A stretch of 64,000 bases of DNA from Archegozetes longisetosus (taxonomy: Eukaryota; Arthropoda; Arachnida; Sarcoptiformes; Trhypochthoniidae), in the NCBI GenBank assembly GCA_018873245.2, contig JAEMBT020000009.1, forward strand, positions 16,921,794 through 16,985,793, read 5' to 3'. Both the position numbers and the translations under genes were made by a program. Numbering within the stretch: the first letter of the stretch is position 1; the number at the start of each line of letters is the position of its first letter. Positions 45,386 through 57,356 of the stretch are shown piece by piece. The notes under the pieces were generated by a model. It saw only the letters and a program-made list of their open reading frames with translations, was not told where the DNA came from and made no database searches.

Positions 45386-47403
45386 AAAATTAATTAGTGA
45401 CATAATAAGAGTTTATGTAGGTCCTGATCGTAATAAGACACCACTAGAATTGGTAGTCGACGATTGGAATAAATGCGCTAATTATTGTGTTCATTGAAAA
45501 AATATGCCTCACTTGATCGTCGAGCCCACTCGTTTTTAGACGCCTCTATTAGCCAATTGGCGCATTGGTTGGAAAAGTTCTCGAGAACTACTTGAAATAT
45601 TGGAGGCGCCAAAATACTTGACGTTCTACAACGCGGCGTGCCACTTCTGTCGGAAGTGGTTCGTTTCGTAAGTCGACGAGTGTGATACATCACTGGATTC
45701 AGTTCATAGAGCTGAATCCAGTGATGTATCACACTCGGGGACGGGAGACTGCTATATACCTTAGACCCATTAGCCCAGATTCACCCAAAGAATATGATGT
45801 AATCAATGATTATCTTAAAGAAAAATTGCAAGGTTTTATTTGAATCTGTTCTCTGCTGAGTTCGAAAATTTAAACTTACACATAGTTTTAAAGAAAATCA
45901 AATTTTATTTATTAAAAGAAAGGTTTATACAAAATAAAAGATTTAAGTATTGAAAAGTTTGGATTTGAATATCCACTATTACTGTAAGGGTTGGTTACTC
46001 TCGGAGATCACTCTAGTCTTAAGAGTTGGGAAGTGAAGATTAAGAGTCTCTTCACTCCTTTATATAGGGCCAGGAGCTGTTAACTTATCAATGGAAAATT
46101 TTCTAGAAATATCTATTGTTGGTCACTAACTGACCAACTACTAATTGAGGACACGTTAGTGACCTCGTTACTCTTTTAGAAAATTTTCTTTAGAATTCGT
46201 ATTTGGATAAAATAGGACACAAACAACTAAGCTGACCACCTCTCACGCATTCAGAAAATTTATTTAAATTTTAAAATATATATTAAAAACCAATTTCTAA
46301 ACGGATAATTTCGATTTGTATCATAGAATGACATGAAAACATTTAAAATACTAAACGATAAACTGTAAAGCAAAATACTTTTATGTCCTTTTTAAAGCTG
46401 TCAAAAGAAAGTGAATCGAAAGTTTTCCTTCAAAAATGTATGCGTAAAAGTTTAATAGATATAAAATTGCAATTGCAAGCAAATATCTCAAATAAGGAAA
46501 AGACAAATTCAAACAAAACTAATCATAAGTCATATTAAAGAGTTTAGAGTGTGATATCTCAGATCTGTATCAATTGTGTTCAAATGAAGAAATTACGGGA
46601 TGCCGATAGAAGTCAAATGAGTATTGATTTGGTTAGAGCAGAAATCTGAATAAAGTCTAGCATTGAGTTCGCTGATTGCATTTTAAAAGAATTTCAATTA
46701 AAAGGTACAAAATCTAATAAAAGTACACTTCAAATATGGTTAATTATTCGCTAGTAATTGATGTAATTCTCATAAAAGTTTTATGTAACTTAAGTTTAAA
46801 ATTGATTTATCGCGGCAATTTGATCGAAAAAATCGCTTACTCCCCCCCCCCTTTGTATCAAAATCTCACGCAAGTGACCCGAACCGAGGTGGTCAGCCTG
46901 CAAAAACCCTGTCCTGCATCCAGTGGTCAGTTTGTGCCCTCAGGCTACAATGATGGGCAAGAAAGTAGGGCACTGTTTAAATGACCTGAATACTGTGAGA
47001 TCGAAAACAAAGATCTGTTTTTGATCTCACACTATGATAACTTAAAGCCTTTGATTAATGAAAATTTAAATGATTGGGAAATTGAAACTGTAAATAAAAA
47101 ACAAATAATTATTTAAATTTTCAAATTAAGGTTCATCAACTTTTGTTCTCATTAAGTTTTGTTCATTCGTAACAAAATATTTTAAAAGTATTTTAAGTTT
47201 TTGCTTTTCAGCTTAATTAAAAATTTATAATTTATTCAAATAAAACTTTCTCGCTCAAAATAGTATCTTTCCATACATTAAAACCAATAGTAAAATCAAT
47301 ATTAAAATACTCGAGGATTTTGATTAGAATCCTCAAAATTTGCGCCTTTAGATCTCTCTATAATCCCCCAGACATTGAGACGACACCCAAGTAAAAAAAA
47401 CTG
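45386..47403. other. Third copy of transposase-integrase spacer
   Basis: Contains the 25-bp-arm hairpin (45,678-45,736), the possible LTR (45,840-46,260) and the 10-C tract near 46,843. No gene seen. Confidence 0.6.
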
Positions 47404-48479
47404 AAGTATGCTACGAGGTGGGCTACTACAGCTGCTGTTAAAGATGAAAGAGCTAAATCAATAGCTGAATTCTCCGTGAATTCAATAATAAATATACATG
47501 GAGCCCTTATTATATAACAAGTGATAGAGGTAGTGCGTTCATAGCTGAAGTTACGCAAGAACTTTTTTGAAATGTTCAATACCAAACATATAAGGACTAC
47601 CATTTACCATCCGATGAGTAATGGTCTGACAGAAAGCTTTATTAATACATTAGTAGATATGCTTTCGGCATTCGTAAATAAAAATCAAAGAAATTGGGAT
47701 AAAGTATTACCCCATGTAATTTTTCCTTATACTTGTAGTGTTCAGGAAAGTACAGGCTATTCACCTTTTTACTTGACTTATTCTAGGGAACCAGTTCTCC
47801 CAATTGATGTTATGAATAAAAAGTATAATTATTATGTCAATCAGAGACTGGTTGATGACATTAAGGAAGCTAGAGAAATAGCTAAGGAGCGTTTGAGTGC
47901 AGCTCAGGATTTACAGAAAGAAAGATATGATGCAAAAGCTAGAAGTCCTGACTTTAAAGTAGGAGATTTAGTGCTAGTATATGATCCCGTGAGAAAGAAA
48001 AATAGGTGCAAGAAATTAGAGCATGAATTTTTTGGCCCATATTCGATTATTAGAATCATAGGAAACTGTGATTATGAGGTATTAGAAGTCGGACCTAAGC
48101 GGAGAAAGCGGTGGGATATTGTACATGGAAACAGACTTAAACCCTATAATGAAGATTCATTCGACCAGTCCTCAGATGAATTAGTTAAAGGAACGGCCGT
48201 AATTGAAAGAAATATAACTCCATTGAAGGTCTTGAAGGATGATGTTATAAACGCCCACATAAGCGCAGAGCAATTAAACGAAGTTGATAAAAATGATATT
48301 ATGGAAACAAAACAATGATTAATGATAGAGGTATTTTACCACAGTTAGATGACTTGTCAAATAGTGAAATAGCTAGTACAATTAATGAACTAAATGAGTC
48401 CGAAAAGAAATCATTTAAAACAAGATATGGTAGAAAAGTAAAACCAAATCCTAGATATGTAGATTATATCATTAGTTAA
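47404..48479 (+). pseudogene. Ty3/gypsy integrase 3' end (S copy 3)
   Basis: As at 34,854-35,928, with an extra T in a T-run near 47,566. The long frame is 47,572-48,318. Confidence 0.82.
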
Positions 48480-48654
48480 ATGTTTTATGAATAAATTTAG
48501 ATATAAAAAAATTAAGGTTAAAAGATAAAGTATGATAGGGAAAACAAGAAATACACCAATACAAGTATTTAAGTTAAAATATTCAAAAAAAAATCTAGAT
48601 ACCAAAATGGAGTAAACTTTTGTTTCAAATTCAATCATAGATCACATTAGTACA

Positions 48655-49135
48655 ATGAACTATAGAGATAGGATACAATACACAGCAGCATTAAATGATT
48701 TTTGCCAAAAGAGAAAATTTCCATATCCAAATTACAATATATACAATGACGACAAAACATACGTCTATGTTTGCGAATGCAGATTAAGAACAAGCTTGTG
48801 TGACATTTACGCTAGAAGTGAGGGCTCATCTAAGAAAAAGGCGAAAGAATATTGTTTAAGAAAAACATGCGAAATATTAAATATAAACAATAAATACAGA
48901 AAGAAAACAAAGATTAATCAGTCAAAATATTCACAACTTTTACTAGGAATAAAAAAAAATTGGACAAAACATATGATATTAGAAACTCATCATAAATCCA
49001 CATAGAGTGATATTTTTATCAGATCAAGAAATAGCAGTGTTAGGTACCGGTACTGACTTAGAAACGGCAACCGATAGGGCTGCTGCAAAGATCATGGAAA
49101 AGATCAATATCTCAGTAGAAAATAAGTCTAAATAA
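48655..49135 (+). pseudogene. dsRNA-binding-domain protein, frameshifted (S copy 3)
   Basis: As at 36,104-36,584. The frame break is identical, so it predates the amplification or was copied with it. Confidence 0.55.
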
Positions 49136-49224
49136 TGATCTATGTAATATAGATTTTTACGTTTTCTTACCAAATAATTTACTATGTTACATCAAAATAA
49201 AACAGATATATAAAAAACAAAATT

Positions 49225-49845
49225 TGTATATATACACACCTATGGACAACCAGAAGTTCCGTCGGAAAAACGCTATAACTTTTGATTGGCTTGATCGATT
49301 TAAATAATTTTTACACCAAATTAACCAAGAATAAATGTAGTTTCTTAAAATGTGATGTAAATGTGATTTAATTTTTTCAAACCACTATAACTTTTTTATC
49401 TTGCTGAATATTCAAATTTCCTTCAAATCATAGAAATTACATTTATTCTTCGTTAATTTGGTGAACAAATTTTGAAAATCGGATTACAAAGTCAAAAGTT
49501 ATAAAGATTTTGCGAGTCAACATAATTTCTGTTGCAAATCACTTGCCACATTGACTCGCAAAATCTTTATAACTTTTGACTTTGTAATCCGATTTTCAAA
49601 ATTTGTTCACCAAATTAACGAAGAATAAATGTAATTTCTATAATTTGAAGGAAATTTGAATATTCAGCAAGATAAAAAAGTTATAGTGGTTTGAAAAAAT
49701 TAAATCACATTTACATCACATTTTAAGAAACTACGTTTATTCTTGGTTAATTTGGTGTAAAAATTATTTAAATCGATCAAGCCAATCAAAAGTTATAGCG
49801 TTTTTCCGACGGAACTTCTGGTTGTCCATAGGTGTATATATATAT
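49225..49845. mobile_element. Foldback element, complete copy next to single-copy DNA
   Basis: Same element as 36,680-37,290 with the centre inverted and one T/C arm difference exchanged. It is thus a mirror of the whole element rather than of half of it. Beyond GGTGTATATATATAT the sequence is unique to this window. Confidence 0.8.
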
Positions 49846-50331
49846 AATGAAAAACAAAAAATTCAAACCATAATTGATTCCAATTAACACCATATTTCTA
49901 AAGTGAATGATAATTCAATAAGAATTTGAACCAATAAAGAAATAAATGTTATGTGGAATCATATTGCTAGTTTGTATAGAGGGAAATTTTTAGACATTTA
50001 GCCTAAAATATTTAAATGAAAAATTTTAATAAACAAAATAAAAACTTATAAATACTTAAATTAAAAAATTTTAAAGCAAAAAAAGACTACAAATATATAT
50101 GTTAGAATAAAGAACCCTGACACAGAGAATATAATAATTAATAACACATTATGAGATAAAAAGTTTTAGATCTTTATAACAAGATATTGTTTTGTTTATA
50201 CATAAATTAAATATTACCAAAAAAAACATTTATGTAAATGTTTCTTTTATAAAACTATCTATGAGGATAGTATCAAGGTTTTTAAGAGCTGTGAAACTCA
50301 AGGATTAACCGAAGAATTTCTACTATTGCAG
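49846..50331. other. AT-rich unique sequence, no gene seen
   Basis: Ends in a splice-acceptor-like CTACTATTGCAG just before the next ORF's first ATG, so an upstream exon could exist. None was identified. Confidence 0.4.
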
Positions 50332-51602
50332 ATGAATCCTAATACAAAGAAGCATTACAATATGTTAAACTGTATACTCCGAAATTTCAATCGTAATCAG
50401 AAAAGAGATAAATTCATATGGACGATAAACAAACATTACATCAGAAGCATAAAAGATGATTGTTGCATAGTCCTTCAAGCGTGTATAACCATAGGTTCTG
50501 TAATACACAAAACGCATATATTCGGACTTGGTCCATCATTAAATGTGTGCAAAAATCCCGCAGCAAATGAAATGTATAAATTATTTTTGGCTTATAAAAA
50601 TAACAAGATACCAACAACTCCTGTTCCCAAGAAATTTAAACAATATACGCTTAATGTAGACAAATTAAATACTGAGGAATATAAAAAATTATAGGGTTTA
50701 TATGAACCAAAAGAAAAACTTGAACCAAGTCCTCGAAAAATACGCAAGCTAGATATACCTGAAGCTACAAATAATAACTTTAATAAAAATGTTACCAGGA
50801 TTTTGAACAATATCGAAAAGACGAAGAAGAACATTAATAATATAAACCTAACGTATATTTGCCCTATATGTTTTAGTACAATGGAAAATAGAGTCAAACT
50901 TTTAACCTACATGCATTTTCATTTAGAAAATATTGACATTCTACAATGTACAGGGTGCTCTAAAAGATTTTCAGTAAATAAAATAAATCCACATAAAACG
51001 AGTAAACAGCAACGTCAGTGTTTAGTGCAGGCTATAGAAATTCAGAAATAGGTGAAGAAATATATCAGTGGATGACATCTCACATTGACTATCAAATGAA
51101 ACCATTGTTCATTAATACAAATAACTATGGTGAATTTGAATGTTCACTGTGCAGTGAAATTTATCTTTAAAATACATCTCAACAAAAACATTATTTTCAA
51201 CAAAGAAGATATGTAAATGTATTCGAGTGTGTAGAACACATCTATGATCACTATGGTGCTAATAATGTGATGTGTAAATTTTGCGAAAGTGAGAAAATTT
51301 TTATGAGACTGCCAAATGACTCGTACCAAATTATTAGACACTTATTTACTAAGCACTCATTCGAAGTCAGTGTGATTAAAACCCTCAGCAGATTTGACAT
51401 TTTAAAAATCAAAAATGTAAAATTAAACCAGAATCAAATAAAATTCCTCAAGAGGAAATTTAGAATCATTAAATTACACTGTGTTGGTAAATTAATAACT
51501 GAATTGCTGATTAAAATGGAAGCTAAACACCGAGTCAATATAAGAGGCATTTCTTTAGATAAACTAAGAGACAAGCTTATGTCATCTACAATAATCACCT
51601 AG
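50332..51602 (+). pseudogene. dsRBD-like plus C2H2-like zinc-finger protein, decayed
   Basis: The first ATG follows TTGCAG. The N-terminus resembles a dsRBD (KKHYNMLNCILRNF and, at the end, GLGPSLNVCKNPAANEMY). An in-frame TAG at 50,692-50,694 interrupts. The same frame then continues to 51,051 with ICPICFSTMENRVKLLTYMH and LQCTGCSKRF. A frame change near 51,045 leads to FECSLCSE, a TAA near 51,168, and MCKFCES..HLFTKH, then a basic C-terminus ending at 51,602. At least three disruptions mark it as decaying. Its relation to the S-block dsRBD ORF is unclear; both follow a dsRBD pattern but are not similar enough to align by eye. Confidence 0.45.
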
Positions 51603-52570
51603 TTAATCTCGCCATATTATCACGTTGATGTAATAAATTTATTGGATATCAGCATAAATTTATGAAATGAAATAAACTACACGCATAAAATATAGTTTTA
51701 AAAAATTATCGTTTGTATCGGATTCATTAAAATGTTTAAACCAGATAAACCAGATTGTTTTGTTCCGATTTGTTTAACATTCTCTCAAAAAAGATGCTCA
51801 CTATTGTCGATTAAAGGAATACCCTTTTCAAAAGGAAATTTTACATTGACTATCAAGAGGAAACAATCAACGAACACATAGATATTCCAAAATATCACAG
51901 ACGGTAGTGTTTTGATGTGAACAATTTAAGTGAAATATGAATAAATCAATAGTAGAAGTACAAAGAAGTACAATATATTGATTAACTACTAAATAATATT
52001 GGACATGAACTGAAAATATTATTAAGGAACATTGGGTTGTTGTTGAAAAGGTAAAGTGAATGAACTAAAACATCTAATTATTCATCTAGCAATTGAATAT
52101 GAAGGTCTTAGTTTCTTCGTTATACTCACCCATCAGCGGCATCTGATAAAATTTTTTTATATAAATGAGAATTCTTTTAATAATAATATTTTTAATGATA
52201 AATTTTTTGTCTTTTAAGAATATAACATTTTTTCATTATTTTATAAAATATATTTAATCTTTATAAAGCTATGAATAATACACTGCAGTACAACACAAAA
52301 TTTATTGAAGCTATCCAGGATTATCTTAGATGAACCAAATAAATAAGGAGTATGTTCAAAGGTAAATAAGACTTCATCAATCTAATCCTAAAGCAGATAA
52401 ACGTATCCGAAATAGCCAAAATAATACTAAAATGCTAAGGCTAAAACATTTTACTGTTCAAAGGTTAACGAGACTCAATCTATAGAATATAAAAATTCAT
52501 AGCTTTAAAACTGAGATTATTTACCATAGAGAATGTAACTGATTATTTTATAAATTTTATGACATTTGCT
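51603..52570. other. Unique AT-rich sequence with one short cysteine ORF
   Basis: A 49-codon ORF at about 51,731-51,880 (plus) starts MFKPDKPDCFVPICLTF. CxxxC near the start is faintly THAP-like, but no HC pair is seen. Nothing else supported. Confidence 0.25.
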
Positions 52571-52704
52571 AGCCAGGAGCTCAGCTCTTGCAGGGGATAT
52601 TTTGTCAAAAAAAATAAGTGAATAAAATTAAACACACACACACACAAATTTAATTATAACCTTTAGTTTAACAAATATAGACATAAAACAAATAAAAACT
52701 AGAT

Positions 52705-52857
52705 ACTTTGACCATCCAATGGTCAAAGTAACAGAACTATAATACATAAATAAGTAGAAACTTTGGATACTTTGACCATTTGATAATCAAAGTAACAGGA
52801 ATAATAGAAATAAACAAATTAGAACTTTGAATGCTTTGACCATTGGATGGTCAAAGT
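52705..52857. repeat. Three 64-bp-phased inverted motifs
   Basis: Palindromic 25-mers ACTTTGACCATCC-AATGGTCAAAGT and variants begin at 52,705, 52,769 and 52,833, exactly 64 bp apart. Outer units keep perfect arms; the middle unit has changes (TTTGATAATC). Flanking AAATAA, AACTTTG and GTAACA blocks repeat too, so this is a short tandem array, placed 84-236 bp upstream of a TATA box. Confidence 0.8.
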
Positions 52858-52940
52858 AACAAAACTGTTTGCGAATACTTTGGACTGTTTGTGAACAAAT
52901 TATGGAAGGTTTTTCGGTGGGAAAATGCTAGACACTAGGG

Positions 52941-53042
52941 TATATAAAGTCGACTGAAATAACCTAAGAATTATTCCTTCCTTTGCAGTAGCAAAGTAAA
53001 GTTGTGCTCCTGATCGCGAAAACTTTAAAAGAAAAAGTATTG
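52941..53042 (+). promoter_or_regulatory. TATA promoter and noncoding first exon
   Basis: TATATAAA lies at 52,941-52,948, with a TTATTCCTTC initiation-like region about 30 bp on. The likely 5' UTR ends at a strong donor, TTG|GTAAGTAT (after 53,042). This suggests an RNA polymerase II gene running to the right. Confidence 0.5.
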
Positions 53043-53150
53043 GTAAGTATATGCATGTGTTTTTTGAATTTTAAATAAAATTTTTTATGACAAAGATCCT
53101 ATTGTGTATTTAATTTAATTACAATTTAAAAATATCCCAACACAATCTGC

Positions 53151-55834
53151 ATGGTACCAGAAACATCGAATCAAGAAAAACAGTAAGTGACGTTATTTTT
53201 TTACTAAAATCTAAACTATTAAATTTTCACACGCATATACAGTTATCTCCAAGTCTAACTAGGAGGGTAAAACATGTTATATTTCTGAAGTCTCTTGATG
53301 AAATTGTATGAAAATTTGCATATACATACTTAAACTTCCCCGGTTGATAAATACCATGTTTGTTTTTGAAAACATTTAAATTGAGGGTGGTAATTCGATG
53401 AAAATGTGAAATGAAAGAAATTTAATTGAAATTTATATAATAAATCAAATTTAACTTAATTTTAGAATGAGTTATACAAACGATTTTCTGAAAACATTTG
53501 TAAACAAAAGATTGAAATTTGATTTAAATTGTGTTCAAAATGCCATTTAGTGTGGAGGAAAGGGAACTAAAGTTCCGAGAATTTATAAAAATGACAGCAC
53601 AGAAAAGGAGGCACCGCTTTAGAATATGGCCTGGAAGGTATTGTGGCGACACCTATGTAGGGTGATAGCACATGACTAGTGGAGTCCAACGAGGTATATA
53701 TCAAGTGTACCGGATGAGGGGTTCGTGAGATATAATCAAAACAAATTAGAAAAATTTGACTAACCTAACCTAACCTGACCTGACCTGACCTGACCTGACC
53801 TAACCTAACGCCTTAACCTACTCCGCCACCGAGAGGCGGGCGAAAGTGAGCTCTTAAAACTTATATTCATCTTTTAAGGATGAGTCTGCAATGCGTGAAT
53901 GAGATATATAGTGGGGAACATATGTTTGTATTCTATTATATATGCATATATAGTATAAAATATATGCAATTTTTAAAAATTATTTTGATTACATATCCCG
54001 AACCCGTCAACCGGTACACTTGATATATACCTCGTTGGACTCCACTAGTCATGTGCTATCACCCTATATAGGTGTCACCACAATCGCTTCCAGGCCATAG
54101 GCCGCCTAAAGTGCTGCCGAAAAGGAAACGCTCTGCAATAATGAGAGTGTGGTAAGTATTAAAATAATTATAAATTGATTTTTATTTTAAATTACATTTA
54201 CGTGTTTTAGAAATAAATAAAAATACATTTACGGAGATCGGAGGCGGTGAGACAGGCTGGCGGGGGTCATGCCCGTTATTAATTTTTCGGAAATTAAATT
54301 TGAATTTATGTGATTCTCTTCAAAATATGTAATTTTTCATTAAAATTTAAATTTCTCATTCATCCTTGCTCTTTTTCAAAATTTAAAATTGATTTATCAA
54401 TCGGGGGAGTTTGTCTATGATCATGTCAAATTTGGCTAGAATATGTATTATGACTACTGAATTATAGTCTGTTTTATCGTCCTAGTTAGACTTGGAGAAA
54501 CCCGTATTTTGAAGAAAGTGTCGTTTGCGCGGTAGTGTCGTGCGCGGTAATGTCATGTAATCAACTGATTCAACACTAATATCAATATAATAGTTTGGTG
54601 GTCATCATTTCTATTAATATCAGGTATTAAAAGGTACACAACTGAGTGTGAATCAAACGTTCACTACTGGTCCGGAACGTTCACCGACAACCATTTCACA
54701 AGAGTCGTCAGACTCACAACGGATACCGATCAACGGCTGTATGATGTATGCAGAAAGAAAATAAGAACTAAATATTTTATTACATTTGAATTCAAAGAAA
54801 AACTTATCAATGGGATGACTAACAGAGAGTACTTACATATTACTAAAATACTTGAAGTAGCTCTGAACTTTAGGTCAAAAAAAAATGTTGGAAAAAAGGA
54901 CAGATCTTTTAGTGAGACACGTAAGTGGCAGATAGAAACCATTTTTGTTGTTAAAAAAAAGTCTGAGATATTAATTCAATTTGTATATAATTTACAAGAT
55001 TTAATAGAATAAAATTTTATGTAAATTGAATCCCAATCCAAGTTTTTTTGTGAATGGATTTAGTTTTGTTAATTGAGTGAAATAAATGTTATTTAGTTGT
55101 AATCTTAATTAAGACTATAGCTTTTAATAGCTATAATTGAATCGTGTTGACTTTGGACACAGAACAGGGGTTACGGAAACAAATTAAGCGTAGTTCTCCA
55201 TCGTTGGCACGGATCATGTATAACGAATAAGAAACACTCAGCATCATATATTAATTGATTTTTGAAGAGTGATATTCAAAATCTTAAGTGAGTTACTCTT
55301 GAAGAGTTGATCTGATATGCTTAAGATTTATATTTCTGGAAACTGTGTTCAAAAACCTTTCAAATGATGTGTATATCACCGATGTTCATCTGTGGGTCTA
55401 TTGGAACAGATGATGGCATGCACACTATTTAAAACGATTTTGATAAGAGTTGCCAGATTAAGCATATCAAATAAACGCCTCAAGAGTTATTCACTTTGGA
55501 GATTTTGAATGCCACTTTTTAAAATGAACGAAATATGTCAAATCTTTATAAAAGAGAAATAAAAATTTAATTTAAGTGAATAAACTAATATTTTGTTTTC
55601 AGAGTTACAGTAGTGCAAAAAACTCGGAAGGTTGTTTTTTGCTGGGTTATAAACTTTCTTACTTCGGAAACTGAGTCAAATAGATTAAAAATTTTAATGT
55701 TAAAAGTGGCTGGTACAAAAGTTAAATATCAAGATGGTTTTTTTGAAATATTTTACTTAAATAGACTAGAATACAATCAGAATTTCCTGGCGACCATTGA
55801 ACTATTCAGATTAGACTTTGTTAACCTCAAATAA
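53151..55834 (+). CDS. Unidentified spliced gene, partial model
   Basis: Candidate first codons MVPETSNQEKQ (53,151, donor CA|GTAAGT after 53,182) could join to an exon at 53,466 (MSYTNDFLKTF). Better supported are an exon at 54,624-54,920 (acceptor AATATCAG, donor ACAC|GTAAGT) with NVHYWSGTFTDNHFTRVVRL and IRTKYFITFEFKEKL, and a last exon at 55,605-55,834 with KVVFCWVINFLTSETESNRL, ending FVNLK. The phase between the last two fits if the second AG at 55,603-55,604 is used. The link from 53.5 to 54.6 kb is unresolved, and a foldback repeat lies between. I do not recognise the protein. Confidence 0.4.
53591..54120. mobile_element. Foldback element with ~140-bp arms and pentamer tract
   Basis: Arms 53,591-53,740 and 53,983-54,120 include a long nearly perfect stretch (TAGCACATGACTAGTGGAG and following). 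A ~50-bp array of CCTAA/CCTGA pentamers lies between them at 53,760-53,810. No transposase. Confidence 0.75.
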
Positions 55835-56144
55835 TATCAGTTTATTTGGTATCAAATGCAAAAGAATTGATCTTTACATGAAAAACATTCAATTACTTCT
55901 ATTGTTTATTATTATAAATATCAAGAAGATGTTCAATGGGTCTGAGTTGCATAAGTCCGAAAATTATTAAATAAATTACTTGATACTAACATTTAAAAAA
56001 TTGCAAATTAATCGAATTAACGGATTTGTTGGTAAAACTTAAACAGCGCATCACAATATCAGTTCATTTGATAACAGTTGAATTTGAGTTTTTATAATTA
56101 ATATCACTATTTAGAAGAGATTATTTACTGTTAAAAACTATTCG
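55835..56144. other. Intergenic, nothing seen
   Basis: AT-rich sequence with no ORF, repeat or RNA feature recognised. Confidence 0.5.
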
Positions 56145-56152
56145 TTTATAAT

Positions 56153-56436
56153 CAGTGATGCTCAACGCTGGAGCGTTTGGCGCTCGGTAGCGAGCGCGAA
56201 CGTCGAGCGTTCTACTTTTGCCGAGCGTGAATGGACGCTCGAGCGTCGAGCGCCAAGTCTTAGTATGTAACTTCCAAATTAGAAGTGCAGTATAGATATT
56301 TTTTAATACAAAAAAGTTATTATTTACTAAATATAAAATTTTACACAAAAATTTATGACTTATTCTGTTATGAAGAATTTAGACAGAATCTTTTTGAGTC
56401 TGAAACTAAATGTGTTCACATATGAAAGCGTTTATG

Positions 56437-56488
<52 letters not shown>

Positions 56489-56737
56489 CATATCTTCAAT
56501 ATAAACATATTATCTATATGATATCAGCTTTTAAACTAAAGTATTTGTTTGAATGGTTTTCAATCAGCGAGCATCATTTATGAAATTTATATACAGATAA
56601 AGTTACAGTCTAAACAAAATAAGTTGATTTTATGTAGAAAAAGTCTTACAATTCATGAACTTTGCTTACTTGACGCTCGGCAAACGCTCGGCGCTCGACC
56701 GCTTCGAAAAAGTGAGCGCCGAGCGTGTGCATCATTG
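56153..56737. mobile_element. hAT-like MITE with 8-bp target duplication
   Basis: Ends CAGTGATGCTCAACGC and GTGTGCATCATTG form imperfect TIRs of hAT type. Flanks TTTATAAT (56,145-56,152) and TTTGTAAT (56,738-56,745) are an 8-bp duplication with one mismatch. Subterminal regions are dense in GAGCG/CGCTC repeats on both sides. No transposase ORF. Confidence 0.75.
56441..56483. repeat. (CT)n microsatellite
   Basis: About 21 uninterrupted CT units inside the hAT-like MITE. Confidence 0.95.
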
Positions 56738-56745
56738 TTTGTAAT

Positions 56746-57356
56746 GATTTTAGTTTTATAAAGTGTTCTGTTCAAATTATGCTCAATAGGGCTTTCGAAA
56801 TATTTAATTGTGATTAATTATCAAAAGCTCGATTGTGTTCTTCGAGTCAAATGAGGAACCATGGAATCAATTGACTTTAGCAAATGCAAAACAAAGTCAA
56901 ACGATTTCTTATATTAAAAGCAAAGCCAAATGAGTAATTGCATCAAAAAATTCAATTGAATTTACAGAACTGCCAAAGTACGAGAACTTTGACCTGTACT
57001 TAAACGATGTCTGATTTAATTACCATCATTCGTTTCATATTTTGTGAAACAATACGTTTTTAGTTTCAGTAAATGATTGAAAAACAAAATTTAAAGTGAA
57101 GTAAAGTAGAATTCAAATTAAAATAACGATTATAAGAATATACTATTTTGAAAATAGTTCAAGTCTTATATTTCTGTATAAGTTTTGGTCAAACGTAGAT
57201 TTCTATTTAATGATCAAATGAATGCTAATAATAATAAAGTCAATATTTGAGAATATAGCGTATATATTTTTTAGACACTTCTCAATTGTTGAAAAGTTAC
57301 AGTTGGAAATTAATTTGAGTAAAAAATGAATCTATTCAACTCATGAACAAATCACT
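56746..57356. other. Intergenic, nothing seen
   Basis: AT-rich, with short decayed ORFs only. It separates the MITE from the PNPase S1 relic. Confidence 0.5.

Larger units (their letters stand above)
36675..49845. repeat. P3: inverted duplication, axis ~43,260
   Basis: Bases 43,260-49,845 are the reverse complement of 36,675-43,259 (sum about 86,520). The axis is the centre of a 389-bp TATA-bearing palindrome. The mirrored arm extends past the P2 axis to the far end of the foldback element and stops there, at about 49,840, where single-copy sequence begins. Confidence 0.95.

Noticed and set aside
51731..51880. Possible THAP zinc finger
   Set aside because: Has CxxxC but lacks the downstream C-H pair and the conserved proline/tryptophan.
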